The position numbers and the translations under genes are program-made. Positions 17,309 to 25,217 of a DNA stretch of 64,000 bases are shown here, one piece after another; the first letter of the stretch is position 1, and each line of letters starts with the position of its first letter. The stretch spans positions 194,058 to 258,057 of the forward strand of contig JABHCC010000032.1 in NCBI GenBank assembly GCA_018669475.1, given 5' to 3'. Below the pieces are notes generated by a model that did no database searches, was not told the DNA's origin, and was given only the letters and a program-made list of their open reading frames with translations. The stretch comes from Bacteroidota bacterium (GTDB taxonomy: Bacteria > Bacteroidota > Bacteroidia > Bacteroidales > UBA12481).

Positions 17309-17333
17309 GAATATTCTATGGTAAAACTGCTTT

Positions 17334-19487
17334 CTACTGATGCGGTGTAATAACCTCAATTAGCTCTGGCAAGTCCATTCCTATTTCTTTCATGTGTTCA
17401 ATTTTCGGCACACCATTAGTGTTCCATCCACGACGCTTATAAACTGCATCTAATAGTTTTTCATACTGACCCTCTCTGAAAGCACGAAGGGCTTGATGTC
17501 TCTCTTCCACTGTCATATTCTCGGTATCCAGGCCCAGTTTTTCCTGAAGTTGCTTGTCGTAGCGCTCAACTCTGCTTTTATACTCCTCCAGAGTTACTGG
17601 TCCGGCGGCACGGAAAGGCTGAGCATCAAATTCACGGGTACCGTATCCTCTTCTCAGATTAAAAACACGTTGGAAATTGTATATGCGTTCAGAATCTGAT
17701 ATCATTCGAAATCTATCAAATTCCCTGCCAGTCACTGACTTATAGAGGGTTACATAATTATCTACATGTTCTGGCACTTTTGCAGGTTCATCAGTTTCTG
17801 CATTATCTGGCGGTTCCACATCATTCCATGGAAGTTTACACAATCCTACCAGTCCAAACCAGGTTCTGAACATTGGGAAATAGTGTAAGGCTTCAGCTTT
17901 ATCTTCAAAAGTTGGGATCTGATTATTCACCATATCCATAAATATCAACCATGCTTCATCATGTTGGGGTCCCTTATTTGTCATTGCAAAACCACCTTGT
18001 TGAGCAAGAGACTCTTTTGAAACATACTCTGAATATTCCAGACCTTTATTCTCCATTCCAATATCCTGCAGGAACTTGGGATCCCCTCCATATTCTTTGG
18101 CGAAAATTTCTTTCATCTTCCGAATTCCCAATCCGGCGATTAAACCAAATCCCTCTCCTCTGGCCAGTTGATGAAGCAACTCCATTGCAGCTTCAGCATT
18201 TCCAAAATTCAGTTCTAATCCACCAGTAATTTCCTTATTGAGAATACCTGCTTCATAGCACTCCATTACAAAAGCAACAAGAGTACCCCATGAAATGGTA
18301 TCCATCCCGTAAGTATCACAATAGAAATTAGATTCTATAATATAATCAGGATCAAAAATTCCACAATTCGAACCTAGTCCGGCAGCATTCTCGTATTCAG
18401 GTCCATCCACTATTACATCTTCACCTACATAAGGGCCGGTTTTTACAATAAATGGATTCACCGCCTTTGCACATGACATATTACATCCTATCCAGCAGCC
18501 ATCAGGAGTGCCTTGCTGAAAAAGCTTCTTCCAAACCTCTGAATCAATTTTCGGGCTCTCATCATGGGCACCGAATTTGTAATTATTAACCGGGAGTAAA
18601 TCATAATCATTCATGATCTCCATAAGGTGAGCAGTACCTTTGGTTTTCATTTCGCATTGACTCTCATCCAGTTCCCTCATCTCCTTATTAAAGTTCTTCC
18701 CACGTTGCATGATAGCGGGCATGTCAATCACATTGTTCAGATTACCCTTTACACCAGGAATCTTACATACAAGAGCTTTGATCTTTTTATTTCTTAGAAC
18801 AGTACCGGTTCCTCCGCGTCCGGCTTGCTTCAGCCTGACTCTGCCTTTCTTCTTATCGAAGAAACTGAAATTCATCATTCCAACCCAGGAATTTTCAGCT
18901 GCCATCCCGGCGGATACAACTGAAACATTCATTTTCTTTTTTTCATCTTCTGCATACATGTCAGTCAGCACCTCAGCAAGAACATGGCTATCCATCGGCT
19001 CTTCAGGTGCTTCCTCGATACTGATATGTCCGGTAGTACCATCAATGACGATAATAACATCTTTATCAGCCTTACCCTGCAGTTCAATCGCATCAAACCC
19101 TGAGAACTTAACAAAGGGTCCGAAGTATCCACCAGCATTTGAATCTGTTACAGATCCGCTGGCAGGTGAAAGTGTCACAACAAGAGATTTGCCAGTACCT
19201 GAATATTGAGTAATCCCACCAATAGGACCTGAAGAAATTATTATTTCATTCTCAGGATCATCCCATTTTGTTTCGGGTGTAGTTGCATCCCAAAGCAGTT
19301 TCAGACCATATCCTTTACCTCCAATGAACTTCTCTTTCATCTCAGGATTAACATCCTTAATCTTAAAACTATTATCTGAAACATTGATATACAACACTTT
19401 ATCTGTATAACCCTTGTCTAAAGGAGTAACATCATAGTCTAATTCGGCCAGGAGCTTGTGAGCCTTCATCATTTCTTTCGTATCCAT
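17334..19487 (-). CDS. Tungsten-type aldehyde ferredoxin oxidoreductase family protein
   Basis: 717 residues of the AOR family. The N-terminal domain carries FIGGKGYGLKLLWDAT, SSGPIGGITQYSGTGKS and SNAGGYFGPFVKFSGFDAIELQGKA, the usual pterin-contact region. GRGGTGTVLRNKKIKA is the next hallmark. The [4Fe-4S] ligands appear as CWIGCNMSC (near residue 331, C-x3-C-x3-C) plus LVGLCKLPW (near 563). Pyrococcus AOR has C-x2-C-x3-C and about 605 residues, so this is a longer subgroup nearer the BamB-like or uncharacterised AOR branches. Substrate (aldehyde, glyceraldehyde phosphate or aromatic) cannot be assigned. The divergent DUF364-ThiF-ThiS genes suggest its cofactor is supplied locally. Confidence 0.9.
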   Translation of the reverse strand: MDTKEMMKAHKLLAELDYDVTPLDKGYTDKVLYINVSDNSFKIKDVNPEMKEKFIGGKGYGLKLLWDATTPETKWDDPENEIIISSGPIGGITQYSGTGKSLVVTLSPASGSVTDSNAGGYFGPFVKFSGFDAIELQGKADKDVIIVIDGTTGHISIEEAPEEPMDSHVLAEVLTDMYAEDEKKKMNVSVVSAGMAAENSWVGMMNFSFFDKKKGRVRLKQAGRGGTGTVLRNKKIKALVCKIPGVKGNLNNVIDMPAIMQRGKNFNKEMRELDESQCEMKTKGTAHLMEIMNDYDLLPVNNYKFGAHDESPKIDSEVWKKLFQQGTPDGCWIGCNMSCAKAVNPFIVKTGPYVGEDVIVDGPEYENAAGLGSNCGIFDPDYIIESNFYCDTYGMDTISWGTLVAFVMECYEAGILNKEITGGLELNFGNAEAAMELLHQLARGEGFGLIAGLGIRKMKEIFAKEYGGDPKFLQDIGMENKGLEYSEYVSKESLAQQGGFAMTNKGPQHDEAWLIFMDMVNNQIPTFEDKAEALHYFPMFRTWFGLVGLCKLPWNDVEPPDNAETDEPAKVPEHVDNYVTLYKSVTGREFDRFRMISDSERIYNFQRVFNLRRGYGTREFDAQPFRAAGPVTLEEYKSRVERYDKQLQEKLGLDTENMTVEERHQALRAFREGQYEKLLDAVYKRRGWNTNGVPKIEHMKEIGMDLPELIEVITPHQ

Positions 19488-19563
19488 ATGTTCTCTTTTG
19501 TTTATTTCAATCTGTCTAACATAACAAAAATATAAAATCCACCCCGATAAAACCGTGCTATAA

Positions 19564-19597
19564 GCATGATTTTAATCATTATGCATTGTTATGCATA
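19564..19597. promoter_or_regulatory. Repeat-rich operator candidate between AOR and DUF364 genes
   Basis: The 136-bp divergent gap contains ATGATTTTAATCAT (19566-19579, a 6-bp inverted repeat) joined to two direct copies of TTATGCAT (19579-19586 and 19589-19596), 10 bp apart, which is one helical turn. It does not match the ModE box at 12906. Probable regulator site for one or both divergent promoters; the cognate protein is unknown. Confidence 0.4.
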
Positions 19598-19623
19598 TCG
19601 GTGATAATTTGTACTTTTAAGGG

Positions 19624-20355
19624 ATGCAATATCAGGACCCTATCTTACATTATTACAACAAAATCGCTTATATTCACAATGAGGTTGAAGAAATAATCGT
19701 GGGCGAAAAATATCTTGCATGCAAACTTAAAAATGGCAGATTGGGAGTTTGTGCAATTCTCAACACCGATTTTGAGTTTCAAAAAACCATTCCGCTTACA
19801 CTTGATCCTGAGAAGGCAATTGACCGGATCATCCTAAATGCCTATTATAATGCAAGGTTAAATGAAAGCAGAGAGTATCCTGAAACTTCTGATATTTTCG
19901 ACAAGGTGGATTTCACTGACTATCACAAAATTGTGATGATTGGATATTTTGCTCCACTGATTGACAAATTCAGATTAGCTAATATAAAACTCGATGTTTT
20001 TGATGTACAAAAGAAGCATGAAAACCTGATTCCAATGTCTCAGCAAATTAAATTTGTCTCAGAGGCTGATGCATTGATTGTTTCAGCAACTTCCATATCT
20101 AATGGTAGTTTTTGTACTCTGCTAAATGCCAGCTCAAAACAATCCCGGGTATTTATTCTTGGTCCGTCTAGCATATTGGACCCACATATGTTAGAGTATT
20201 ACAATATTGCAGGTATTTTTGGCATGACATTCAAAGACAATCAAGATGAAATCCTGAAGGTAATCGCTGATGGTAAAGGAACCAGATCATTTGGTAAACT
20301 AGGACGTAAAGTATATTTGCAACTATGGAGTTCAAGCAAATCAAAGAAAGACTAA
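19624..20355 (+). CDS. DUF364 (putative heavy-metal chelation domain) protein
   Basis: 243 residues. N-terminal enolase-like segment (EEIIVGEKYLACKLKNGRLGVCAI) and a C-terminal Rossmann-like half with MIGYFAPLIDKFR, LDVFDVQKKHENL, ADALIVSATSISNGSFCTLLNA and FILGPSSILDPHML, all typical of DUF364/PF04016. Proteins of this family are often near metal cofactor or metalloenzyme genes, but no reaction is proved. It is the first gene divergent from AOR and overlaps the ThiF-like gene by 31 bp, implying coupled translation. A role in tungsten or pterin handling is an inference. Confidence 0.8.
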   Translation: MQYQDPILHYYNKIAYIHNEVEEIIVGEKYLACKLKNGRLGVCAILNTDFEFQKTIPLTLDPEKAIDRIILNAYYNARLNESREYPETSDIFDKVDFTDYHKIVMIGYFAPLIDKFRLANIKLDVFDVQKKHENLIPMSQQIKFVSEADALIVSATSISNGSFCTLLNASSKQSRVFILGPSSILDPHMLEYYNIAGIFGMTFKDNQDEILKVIADGKGTRSFGKLGRKVYLQLWSSSKSKKD

Positions 20356-20915
20356 AGGATTTTCGAATAGGCATTGCCGGAGCTGGTGGTCTTGGTTCAA
20401 ACTGCGCAATGGCCTTGGTCAGAAGTGGAATAACGAAGCTGATTATTGCTGATTTCGATTCAGTTGATGAAAGCAACCTGAATCGCCAGTTTTATTTTCA
20501 TGACCAAATAGGGCAACTAAAAGTAGAGGCTTTAAGAAGTAATCTCCTTCGGATAAATCCTTTTTTGGACATTAGTATCATTCCCAAGAAATTGACTCCT
20601 GAAAATTTGACAGAATGCTTCAGGGAAGTTGACATTCTGATAGAAGCTTTTGACAGGGCTGATCAGAAAGAAATGCTCATTGAGACAGCTCTAAGTGAAT
20701 GGCCTCACCGTCCGATAATTGCAGGATTAGGAATGGCTGGTTTTGGACACAGCAATTCTCTCAAAGTCCGATCAAGCGGAAATCTGTATATTTGTGGTGA
20801 TGAGAAAACAGAAATTTCACCGGATAATCCTCCTATAGCACCAAGAGTAGGCATTGTAGCTAATATGCAAGCCAATATAGTTTTGGAGATTTTATTATTA
20901 AAATATCAGAAATAA
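20325..20915 (+). CDS. ThiF/MoeB-family sulfur-carrier adenylyltransferase
   Basis: 196 residues of the E1-like fold: IGIAGAGGLGSNCAMALVRSG (ATP-binding loop), IADFDSVDESNLNRQFYF (the conserved D and NLNRQ motif that contacts ATP) and ILIEAFDRADQKEMLIE. The length matches the short ThiF type that activates ThiS, lacking the C-terminal rhodanese or zinc domain of MoeB-type enzymes. The ThiS/MoaD-like gene at 22067 in the same operon is its probable partner. Given the AOR neighbour, the pair may deliver sulfur for the pterin dithiolene instead of thiazole; no other thi genes are nearby. Confidence 0.88.
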   Translation: MEFKQIKERLKDFRIGIAGAGGLGSNCAMALVRSGITKLIIADFDSVDESNLNRQFYFHDQIGQLKVEALRSNLLRINPFLDISIIPKKLTPENLTECFREVDILIEAFDRADQKEMLIETALSEWPHRPIIAGLGMAGFGHSNSLKVRSSGNLYICGDEKTEISPDNPPIAPRVGIVANMQANIVLEILLLKYQK

Positions 20916-20934
20916 GCCCTAAAATAAAAAGCTA

Positions 20935-22065
20935 ATGAGGAAACTAAATTTGTCGATAATATTGTTCACTGTCCTGGTTTTGATGTCATGCGGATCAGGA
21001 AAAAAGGCACTTCAAAAAGGCAATTATTCTGATGCCGTATTTAAGTCGATAGAAAGATTGCGGTCAAATCCCACAAGTAAAAATGGATTAGAGACTTTGC
21101 AACATGCCTATCCACTGGCTGTTCAAACCCTGGAGACTGAAATTAATGAAGTTTTGAGTAGTAATGATGCTTATAAGTACTCCATTGTCGCAGAAAAATA
21201 CCAGGTGCTGAATGATATGGCCAATGACATCAGGAGAAGCCCGGCAGCTCTTCGGATAATTCCCTCCCCAAGAAGCTATGTTTCGCAACTAGCCGGAGCC
21301 AAAGAGAAAGCTGCTGAAGAAACCTATCAGGCTGCCCGGAAAATGTTATCACAAGGAGACAGAGAATCTGCTATTGAAGCATTTTATTTATTTGAAAGAG
21401 CCTTGAAATACAGCCCTGGATATAGTGATGCGAGGCAACGAATGAATCAAGCCAGGGATTTAGCAACCCTGAAAGTTGTTGTTGAGCCAATTCCTGTTCC
21501 ATCGAGATATAAATTAAATACTGCATTCTTTGAGAATCAGTTAATAGAGTATTTAAACAAACAACAAGAGTTTGTTGCCTATTTCAATTCTAAAGAAGCC
21601 AGAAAGGCTGGAAGAATGGATCAGGTACTGGAGATGGAATACTTCGATTTTGTCATTGGGTCAACAAAAAATAATCAAAAGGAAATTGAAGTCAGAAGCC
21701 GGGACTCAGTAAAAGTGGGCTCAACCACAATCAATGGAAAGAAAGTGGATGTATTCAATATTGTCAAAGCCAAATTAACAACAAACCTTCGTCAGGTCAG
21801 CTCATCCGGAGTGTTACAAGTCAAAATTATTGACATGAACAGTAAGAAGGTATTAAGCAGACGTAATTTTCCGGGAACTTATGTTTGGGAAACAGAATGG
21901 GCATCATATAATGGAGATGAACGGGCTTTAACTAAGGCACAATTTGACTTGTGTAAAAAGAAACCTGCAAATCCACCAAGGCCACAGGATCTGTTTTATG
22001 AGTTTACTAAACCAATTTTCAGCCAGACAAAGAATTTTCTCAGAACTTATTATCGACAATATTAA
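20935..22065 (+). CDS. Lipoprotein with TPR-like repeats
   Basis: 376 residues. Lipobox VLMSC at residues 15-19 (MSCGSGKKALQKGNY). Residues about 25-175 are helical and repeat-like (GNYSDAVFKSIERLRSNPTSKNGL; AARKMLSQGDRESAIEAFYLFERALKYSPGYSDARQRM), as in TPR proteins. The C-terminal half is beta-rich with no known motif. It sits inside the DUF364-ThiF-ThiS set, one base before the ThiS-like gene, yet looks like an exported structural or assembly factor. The family is common in Bacteroidota as a hypothetical lipoprotein. Confidence 0.72.
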   Translation: MRKLNLSIILFTVLVLMSCGSGKKALQKGNYSDAVFKSIERLRSNPTSKNGLETLQHAYPLAVQTLETEINEVLSSNDAYKYSIVAEKYQVLNDMANDIRRSPAALRIIPSPRSYVSQLAGAKEKAAEETYQAARKMLSQGDRESAIEAFYLFERALKYSPGYSDARQRMNQARDLATLKVVVEPIPVPSRYKLNTAFFENQLIEYLNKQQEFVAYFNSKEARKAGRMDQVLEMEYFDFVIGSTKNNQKEIEVRSRDSVKVGSTTINGKKVDVFNIVKAKLTTNLRQVSSSGVLQVKIIDMNSKKVLSRRNFPGTYVWETEWASYNGDERALTKAQFDLCKKKPANPPRPQDLFYEFTKPIFSQTKNFLRTYYRQY

Positions 22066-22066
22066 T

Positions 22067-22270
22067 ATGATAATCACCCTCAATAATCGCCAGGAAGAGT
22101 TTGATAATGAAATAATGCTTGTATCTGAAATAATGGTGGCTATGACATTCACTTTCCCGAGGGTTATTGTAAAACTTAATGGCACACTGATAAAAAAACC
22201 TGATTACCAGAGCATCGAAGTTAAAGATGGAGATGTTCTGGAAGTAATTCACCTGATTAGTGGAGGCTAG
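22067..22270 (+). CDS. ThiS/MoaD-like sulfur carrier protein
   Basis: 67 residues from the ATG at 22067, one base after the lipoprotein stop. Ubiquitin-like beta-grasp: MIITLNNRQEEFD, central VIVKLNGTLIKKPDY and the end GDVLEVIHLISGG with the C-terminal Gly-Gly that is adenylated and thiocarboxylated. VKLNG and DVLEVI are typical of ThiS/MoaD proteins. Partner is likely the ThiF-like protein encoded 1.2 kb upstream. Because AOR is divergent and no MoaD gene lies in the moeA-moaA-moaC-mog cluster, it may serve as the MoaD of molybdopterin or tungstopterin synthesis. Confidence 0.85.
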   Translation: MIITLNNRQEEFDNEIMLVSEIMVAMTFTFPRVIVKLNGTLIKKPDYQSIEVKDGDVLEVIHLISGG

Positions 22271-22304
22271 GATTAAACGCTTTCATACTGATTCTCGTCT
22301 TCAC

Positions 22305-22350
22305 AGTGCTGCATTTAAGGATTATTCTGGAAAATGCAGCACTTTTATTT
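22305..22350 (+). terminator. Rho-independent terminator after the ThiS-like gene
   Basis: AGTGCTGCATTT (22305-22316) pairs with AAATGCAGCACT (22332-22343), followed by TTTATTTTTA. Upstream ORF extensions of the sigma factor that start within this hairpin are therefore unlikely. Confidence 0.88.
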
Positions 22351-22366
22351 TTATTACGTCCTGTTT

Positions 22367-22927
22367 ATGAAAATGTATAACAAAGATACACGAACAATTG
22401 TCCATCAGGATCTTGTAGCTGCCTGTAAAATGGGGAAACATCATGCCCAGATGGAATTGTACAAACTGTACTATAAAGCAATGTATAACACAAGTTTACA
22501 AATAGTAGGAGAAGCAACAGAAGCTGAAGACATAATGCAAGAGTCATTCCTAAAAGCTTTTCAGTTGCTACCAAAGACAGAATTGGAATCTGGCTTTGGG
22601 GGATGGATGAAAAAAATCGTTGTAAACAAATCTTTGGATGCAGTGAGAAAAAAGAAGTTGTTTTTTGAACCGGTTGAAGAAGTTAAAGATGAGACAGTTC
22701 TTAGTGACAGTCTGGAAAATAATGGAGATAGCCTGACGGATAAAATCTCAAAAATTAAAAGCGCTATGACACTTTTGCCTGAGAAATACCGAATCGTATT
22801 ATCATTAAACCTTCTGGAAGGATATGACCACGCCGAAATTAGTGGAATTCTGGGTATTACAACTTCAACAAGCCGGGCCCAACTCTCGAGAGGAAAACAA
22901 AAATTACTCAAACTTTTAGCAAATTAA
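22367..22927 (+). CDS. ECF-type sigma-70 family RNA polymerase sigma factor
   Basis: 186 residues from the ATG at 22367. Region 2: ELYKLYYKAMYNTSLQIVG then ATEAEDIMQESFLKAFQ; region 4: LLPEKYRIVLSLNLLEGYDHAEISGILGITTSTSRAQLSRGKQKLLKLL. It lacks region 3, as ECF factors do. Start chosen because an upstream Met at 22334 falls inside the terminator hairpin. It is followed by a membrane protein of anti-sigma type and a DUF4097 protein, a frequent Bacteroidota trio for envelope-stress or surface functions. Confidence 0.93.
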   Translation: MKMYNKDTRTIVHQDLVAACKMGKHHAQMELYKLYYKAMYNTSLQIVGEATEAEDIMQESFLKAFQLLPKTELESGFGGWMKKIVVNKSLDAVRKKKLFFEPVEEVKDETVLSDSLENNGDSLTDKISKIKSAMTLLPEKYRIVLSLNLLEGYDHAEISGILGITTSTSRAQLSRGKQKLLKLLAN

Positions 22928-22953
22928 AAAGACAATTAATAATTACCCGAACC

Positions 22954-23523
22954 ATGGATCAACTGGAGAAAATTATGAGAGAGAACAAAGAACTGTTCAT
23001 GGAACAAGAGCCGTCAGAAGGGCATTTCAATCGTTTTGAAAAACATCTCATACAACAAAATCGCAAAACAAAGACTATTAGTCTGGCAAAGCGAATCAGC
23101 AGAGTAGCAGCCATTGGATTACTTGCCATTATGTCGTCAATGTGGGCTTACAATGAGTTTCTTGCTCCTGCAGAATTAATCAGTCTGGGTGATGTGAATC
23201 AAGAATATCAGGAGGTAGAATTCTACTTCACTAGTCAGATCAACAGCAAGTATCAGGAATTACAGGATAACGAGCTGCTCAATGATGTTGATTATCAAAA
23301 TACCCTCTCGGATGAAATGACACAGATGGATTCAATATACACCCATCTTCAGAAAGAACTGGGATCCAATCCAGGTGATGAACGGATAATTAATGCTATG
23401 ATTAAGCTTTACCAAACAAAATTACAAGTAATCACAAATATCCTTATTCAGCTCGAAAGTATTCAGCAACAAAACAATCCTATTAATAAAAATCAAAATC
23501 AGTATGAAAGCGTTGAATTGTAA
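22954..23523 (+). CDS. Putative anti-sigma factor with one membrane helix
   Basis: 189 residues. Cytoplasmic N-terminal part (residues 1-45) containing FNRFEKHL, a membrane helix at about 48-66 (RVAAIGLLAIMSSMWAYNEF), and an outer helical region with QQEYQEVEFYF and MIKLYQTKLQVITNIL. Position directly after the ECF sigma gene and topology fit an anti-sigma factor, but no zinc-binding anti-sigma motif is present. It overlaps the DUF4097 gene by 20 bp. Confidence 0.7.
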   Translation: MDQLEKIMRENKELFMEQEPSEGHFNRFEKHLIQQNRKTKTISLAKRISRVAAIGLLAIMSSMWAYNEFLAPAELISLGDVNQEYQEVEFYFTSQINSKYQELQDNELLNDVDYQNTLSDEMTQMDSIYTHLQKELGSNPGDERIINAMIKLYQTKLQVITNILIQLESIQQQNNPINKNQNQYESVEL

Positions 23524-24451
23524 ACTAAGTCTACTCCTGGCAATAAGCCTGCTATTATTTGGCAGCTTAGGAGCCCAGGAAGTAAAAAAAGAAATTCATA
23601 AAGAATTTCAAACCAATAAGTCATCGGTTGTCAACTTTGAAACCAAATTCGGTGCCTTGGTGATTGAAAACTGGGATGAAAACAAAATTATTGTGGATGT
23701 AACAATTACATCTAAACATCCTGATGAAGCAAAAGCAAAGAAAATCCTTGATCTGTTAGATGTTGAATTTGATGTCGATGGAAACGAGATTACTATCGAA
23801 ACCAAGATGGATGACAAAATCAGCAAAGGTTACCTCAGCAAGGACAAGAAATTCAATTTTCTAATTGTTGCAAAAGTGCCTACGGGTATTGAATTCAATC
23901 TGTATAACAACTTCGGCACAGTAAAAATACAGGAACTATCGGGTGTAGTCGATATTGAAAATTCATTTGGCACCCTGGAAATTGAAAGTCTCACAGGAGA
24001 TGATGTTGTCTTGGAGATTGGAACGGGTGATGTCCATATCGGACAATTGTCACATGGGGACGTGGAGGTTGATGTAGGAAGCATTAACATACAGCAGGCT
24101 AACGTACTTGACATTGAGGTTAGTTCAGGCAGCATTTTCATTGGAACAGTAAATGTTCTAAATGCCGAGCTCGGTACCGGACAACTTGAAATAGACAGAC
24201 TAAAACCTTCCTTTAAATCAATTGACATTGAAACAAGTAATGGTAATATTGTTTTGGGCATTGATAAAGATGCCGGATTCACATTTGACGGGGAATTAAG
24301 TATGGGCAATATAGATTATCCATCCAGTATGGAAAATATGAAGAAAAAGAGATCAAACCTAAGTTCTTCAGTCGCTGGGACTTACGGAAATGGTAAATCT
24401 ATAATAAATCTTGAAGGATCAATGGGAAACATTGTCCTCAAGCTTAAATAG
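23504..24451 (+). CDS. DUF4097 family beta-strand repeat protein, exported
   Basis: 315 residues with a signal peptide (LLLAISLLLFGSLGAQ). The mature part is a series of short beta-helix-like strands with G-D-V and G-S-I pattern: FGTVKIQELSGVVDIENSFGTLEIESLTGDDVVLEIGTGDVHIGQL and on to SMGNIVLKL. This is the DUF4097/DUF4098 fold. Its start overlaps the putative anti-sigma gene, so it belongs to the ECF operon and may be its sensing or effector component. A terminator follows. Confidence 0.85.
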   Translation: MKALNCKLSLLLAISLLLFGSLGAQEVKKEIHKEFQTNKSSVVNFETKFGALVIENWDENKIIVDVTITSKHPDEAKAKKILDLLDVEFDVDGNEITIETKMDDKISKGYLSKDKKFNFLIVAKVPTGIEFNLYNNFGTVKIQELSGVVDIENSFGTLEIESLTGDDVVLEIGTGDVHIGQLSHGDVEVDVGSINIQQANVLDIEVSSGSIFIGTVNVLNAELGTGQLEIDRLKPSFKSIDIETSNGNIVLGIDKDAGFTFDGELSMGNIDYPSSMENMKKKRSNLSSSVAGTYGNGKSIINLEGSMGNIVLKLK

Positions 24452-24464
24452 TTACATTATTATG

Positions 24465-24496
24465 AAAGAGAGGTGCCTTGAAGCGCCTCTCTTTTT
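24465..24496. terminator. Convergent terminator between DUF4097 and GPP34 genes
   Basis: AGAGAGGTGC (24467-24476) pairs, with one G-U, with GCGCCTCTCT ending at 24491, followed by TTTTT on the plus strand. An A-rich run at its left flank may let it act on the minus strand too. Confidence 0.78.
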
Positions 24497-25154
24497 AGCT
24501 GACTGCAGCGCTTAAGACCACAGTTGAAACAATTGCAGCCTGCATTTCCTGCATAGCAAGTGACACAGCCTCTCCAAACTGGTTTTTCGTGGCCATTTCT
24601 TTGATCCGGTTTGAAGCATTTTTCGTCTCTTCCTTCGAACTAAACAAAACCTGTAATAGTTTTGAGGCATCAAGAATCGCTAATAAAGCAACATCACCCT
24701 CTTCTAAACTATTTGGATCATTCAGTCCAGCAACTAACTCTTTCCTAAACTCGTTCTCAGGATATGAATTTAGGGTTGGATAAAGAAAATAGTTGAAAAA
24801 TAAGAATCGATGCTTCTCCTTTCGCAGTATGCCCTTATAAACCAACGCCTTAATGACTTGCTTCTTGAATTTGGCAGAAGCCATATTTAAGTTTGAAATC
24901 CAATGCTTTATGCTCTTATTCTTTGTGGGCTTGAGCATACGCCGGATAACTTCGTTGTATACCGGGTCAGCATGATTTCTGGTTTTCTTGAGATATAAGA
25001 GACCTTTCCTAATTTCAAGATGATCAGAAATAACCATTTCGAGTAAAATACAGGCTGAAAATCCAATATTAAAAAAATAGGATCCTCTTTCCCGTTTACC
25101 TTTTTTATCCTCCAGGGATAATAACAGAAACTTCTCCTTTATACTAATTTCCAT
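24495..25154 (-). CDS. GPP34 (GOLPH3/Vps74-like) family protein
   Basis: 219 residues. N-terminal KEKFLLLSLEDKKGKRERGSYFFNIGFSACILLEM matches the start of the GPP34 fold (EEFLLLALD...GLAGAVLAELAL), followed by ALVYKGILRKEKHRFLFF and the helical C-terminus with DVALLAILDASKLLQVLF. Eukaryotic members bind phosphatidylinositol 4-phosphate; bacterial ones have no assigned job, though peripheral membrane binding is likely. A lone gene, divergent from pruA. Its stop lies within the T run of the terminator on the other strand. Confidence 0.82.
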   Translation of the reverse strand: MEISIKEKFLLLSLEDKKGKRERGSYFFNIGFSACILLEMVISDHLEIRKGLLYLKKTRNHADPVYNEVIRRMLKPTKNKSIKHWISNLNMASAKFKKQVIKALVYKGILRKEKHRFLFFNYFLYPTLNSYPENEFRKELVAGLNDPNSLEEGDVALLAILDASKLLQVLFSSKEETKNASNRIKEMATKNQFGEAVSLAMQEMQAAIVSTVVLSAAVS

Positions 25155-25217
25155 AAATTATTCTTTAACAAAATGAATATTCAATTGTTATATCGTCAAA
25201 AGTATAAAACAATAATA

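Noticed and set aside
19488-19623. ModE box in the AOR promoter
   Set aside because: GTTAT and ATAAT occur but with an 11-base spacer and mismatched ends; not a convincing site.
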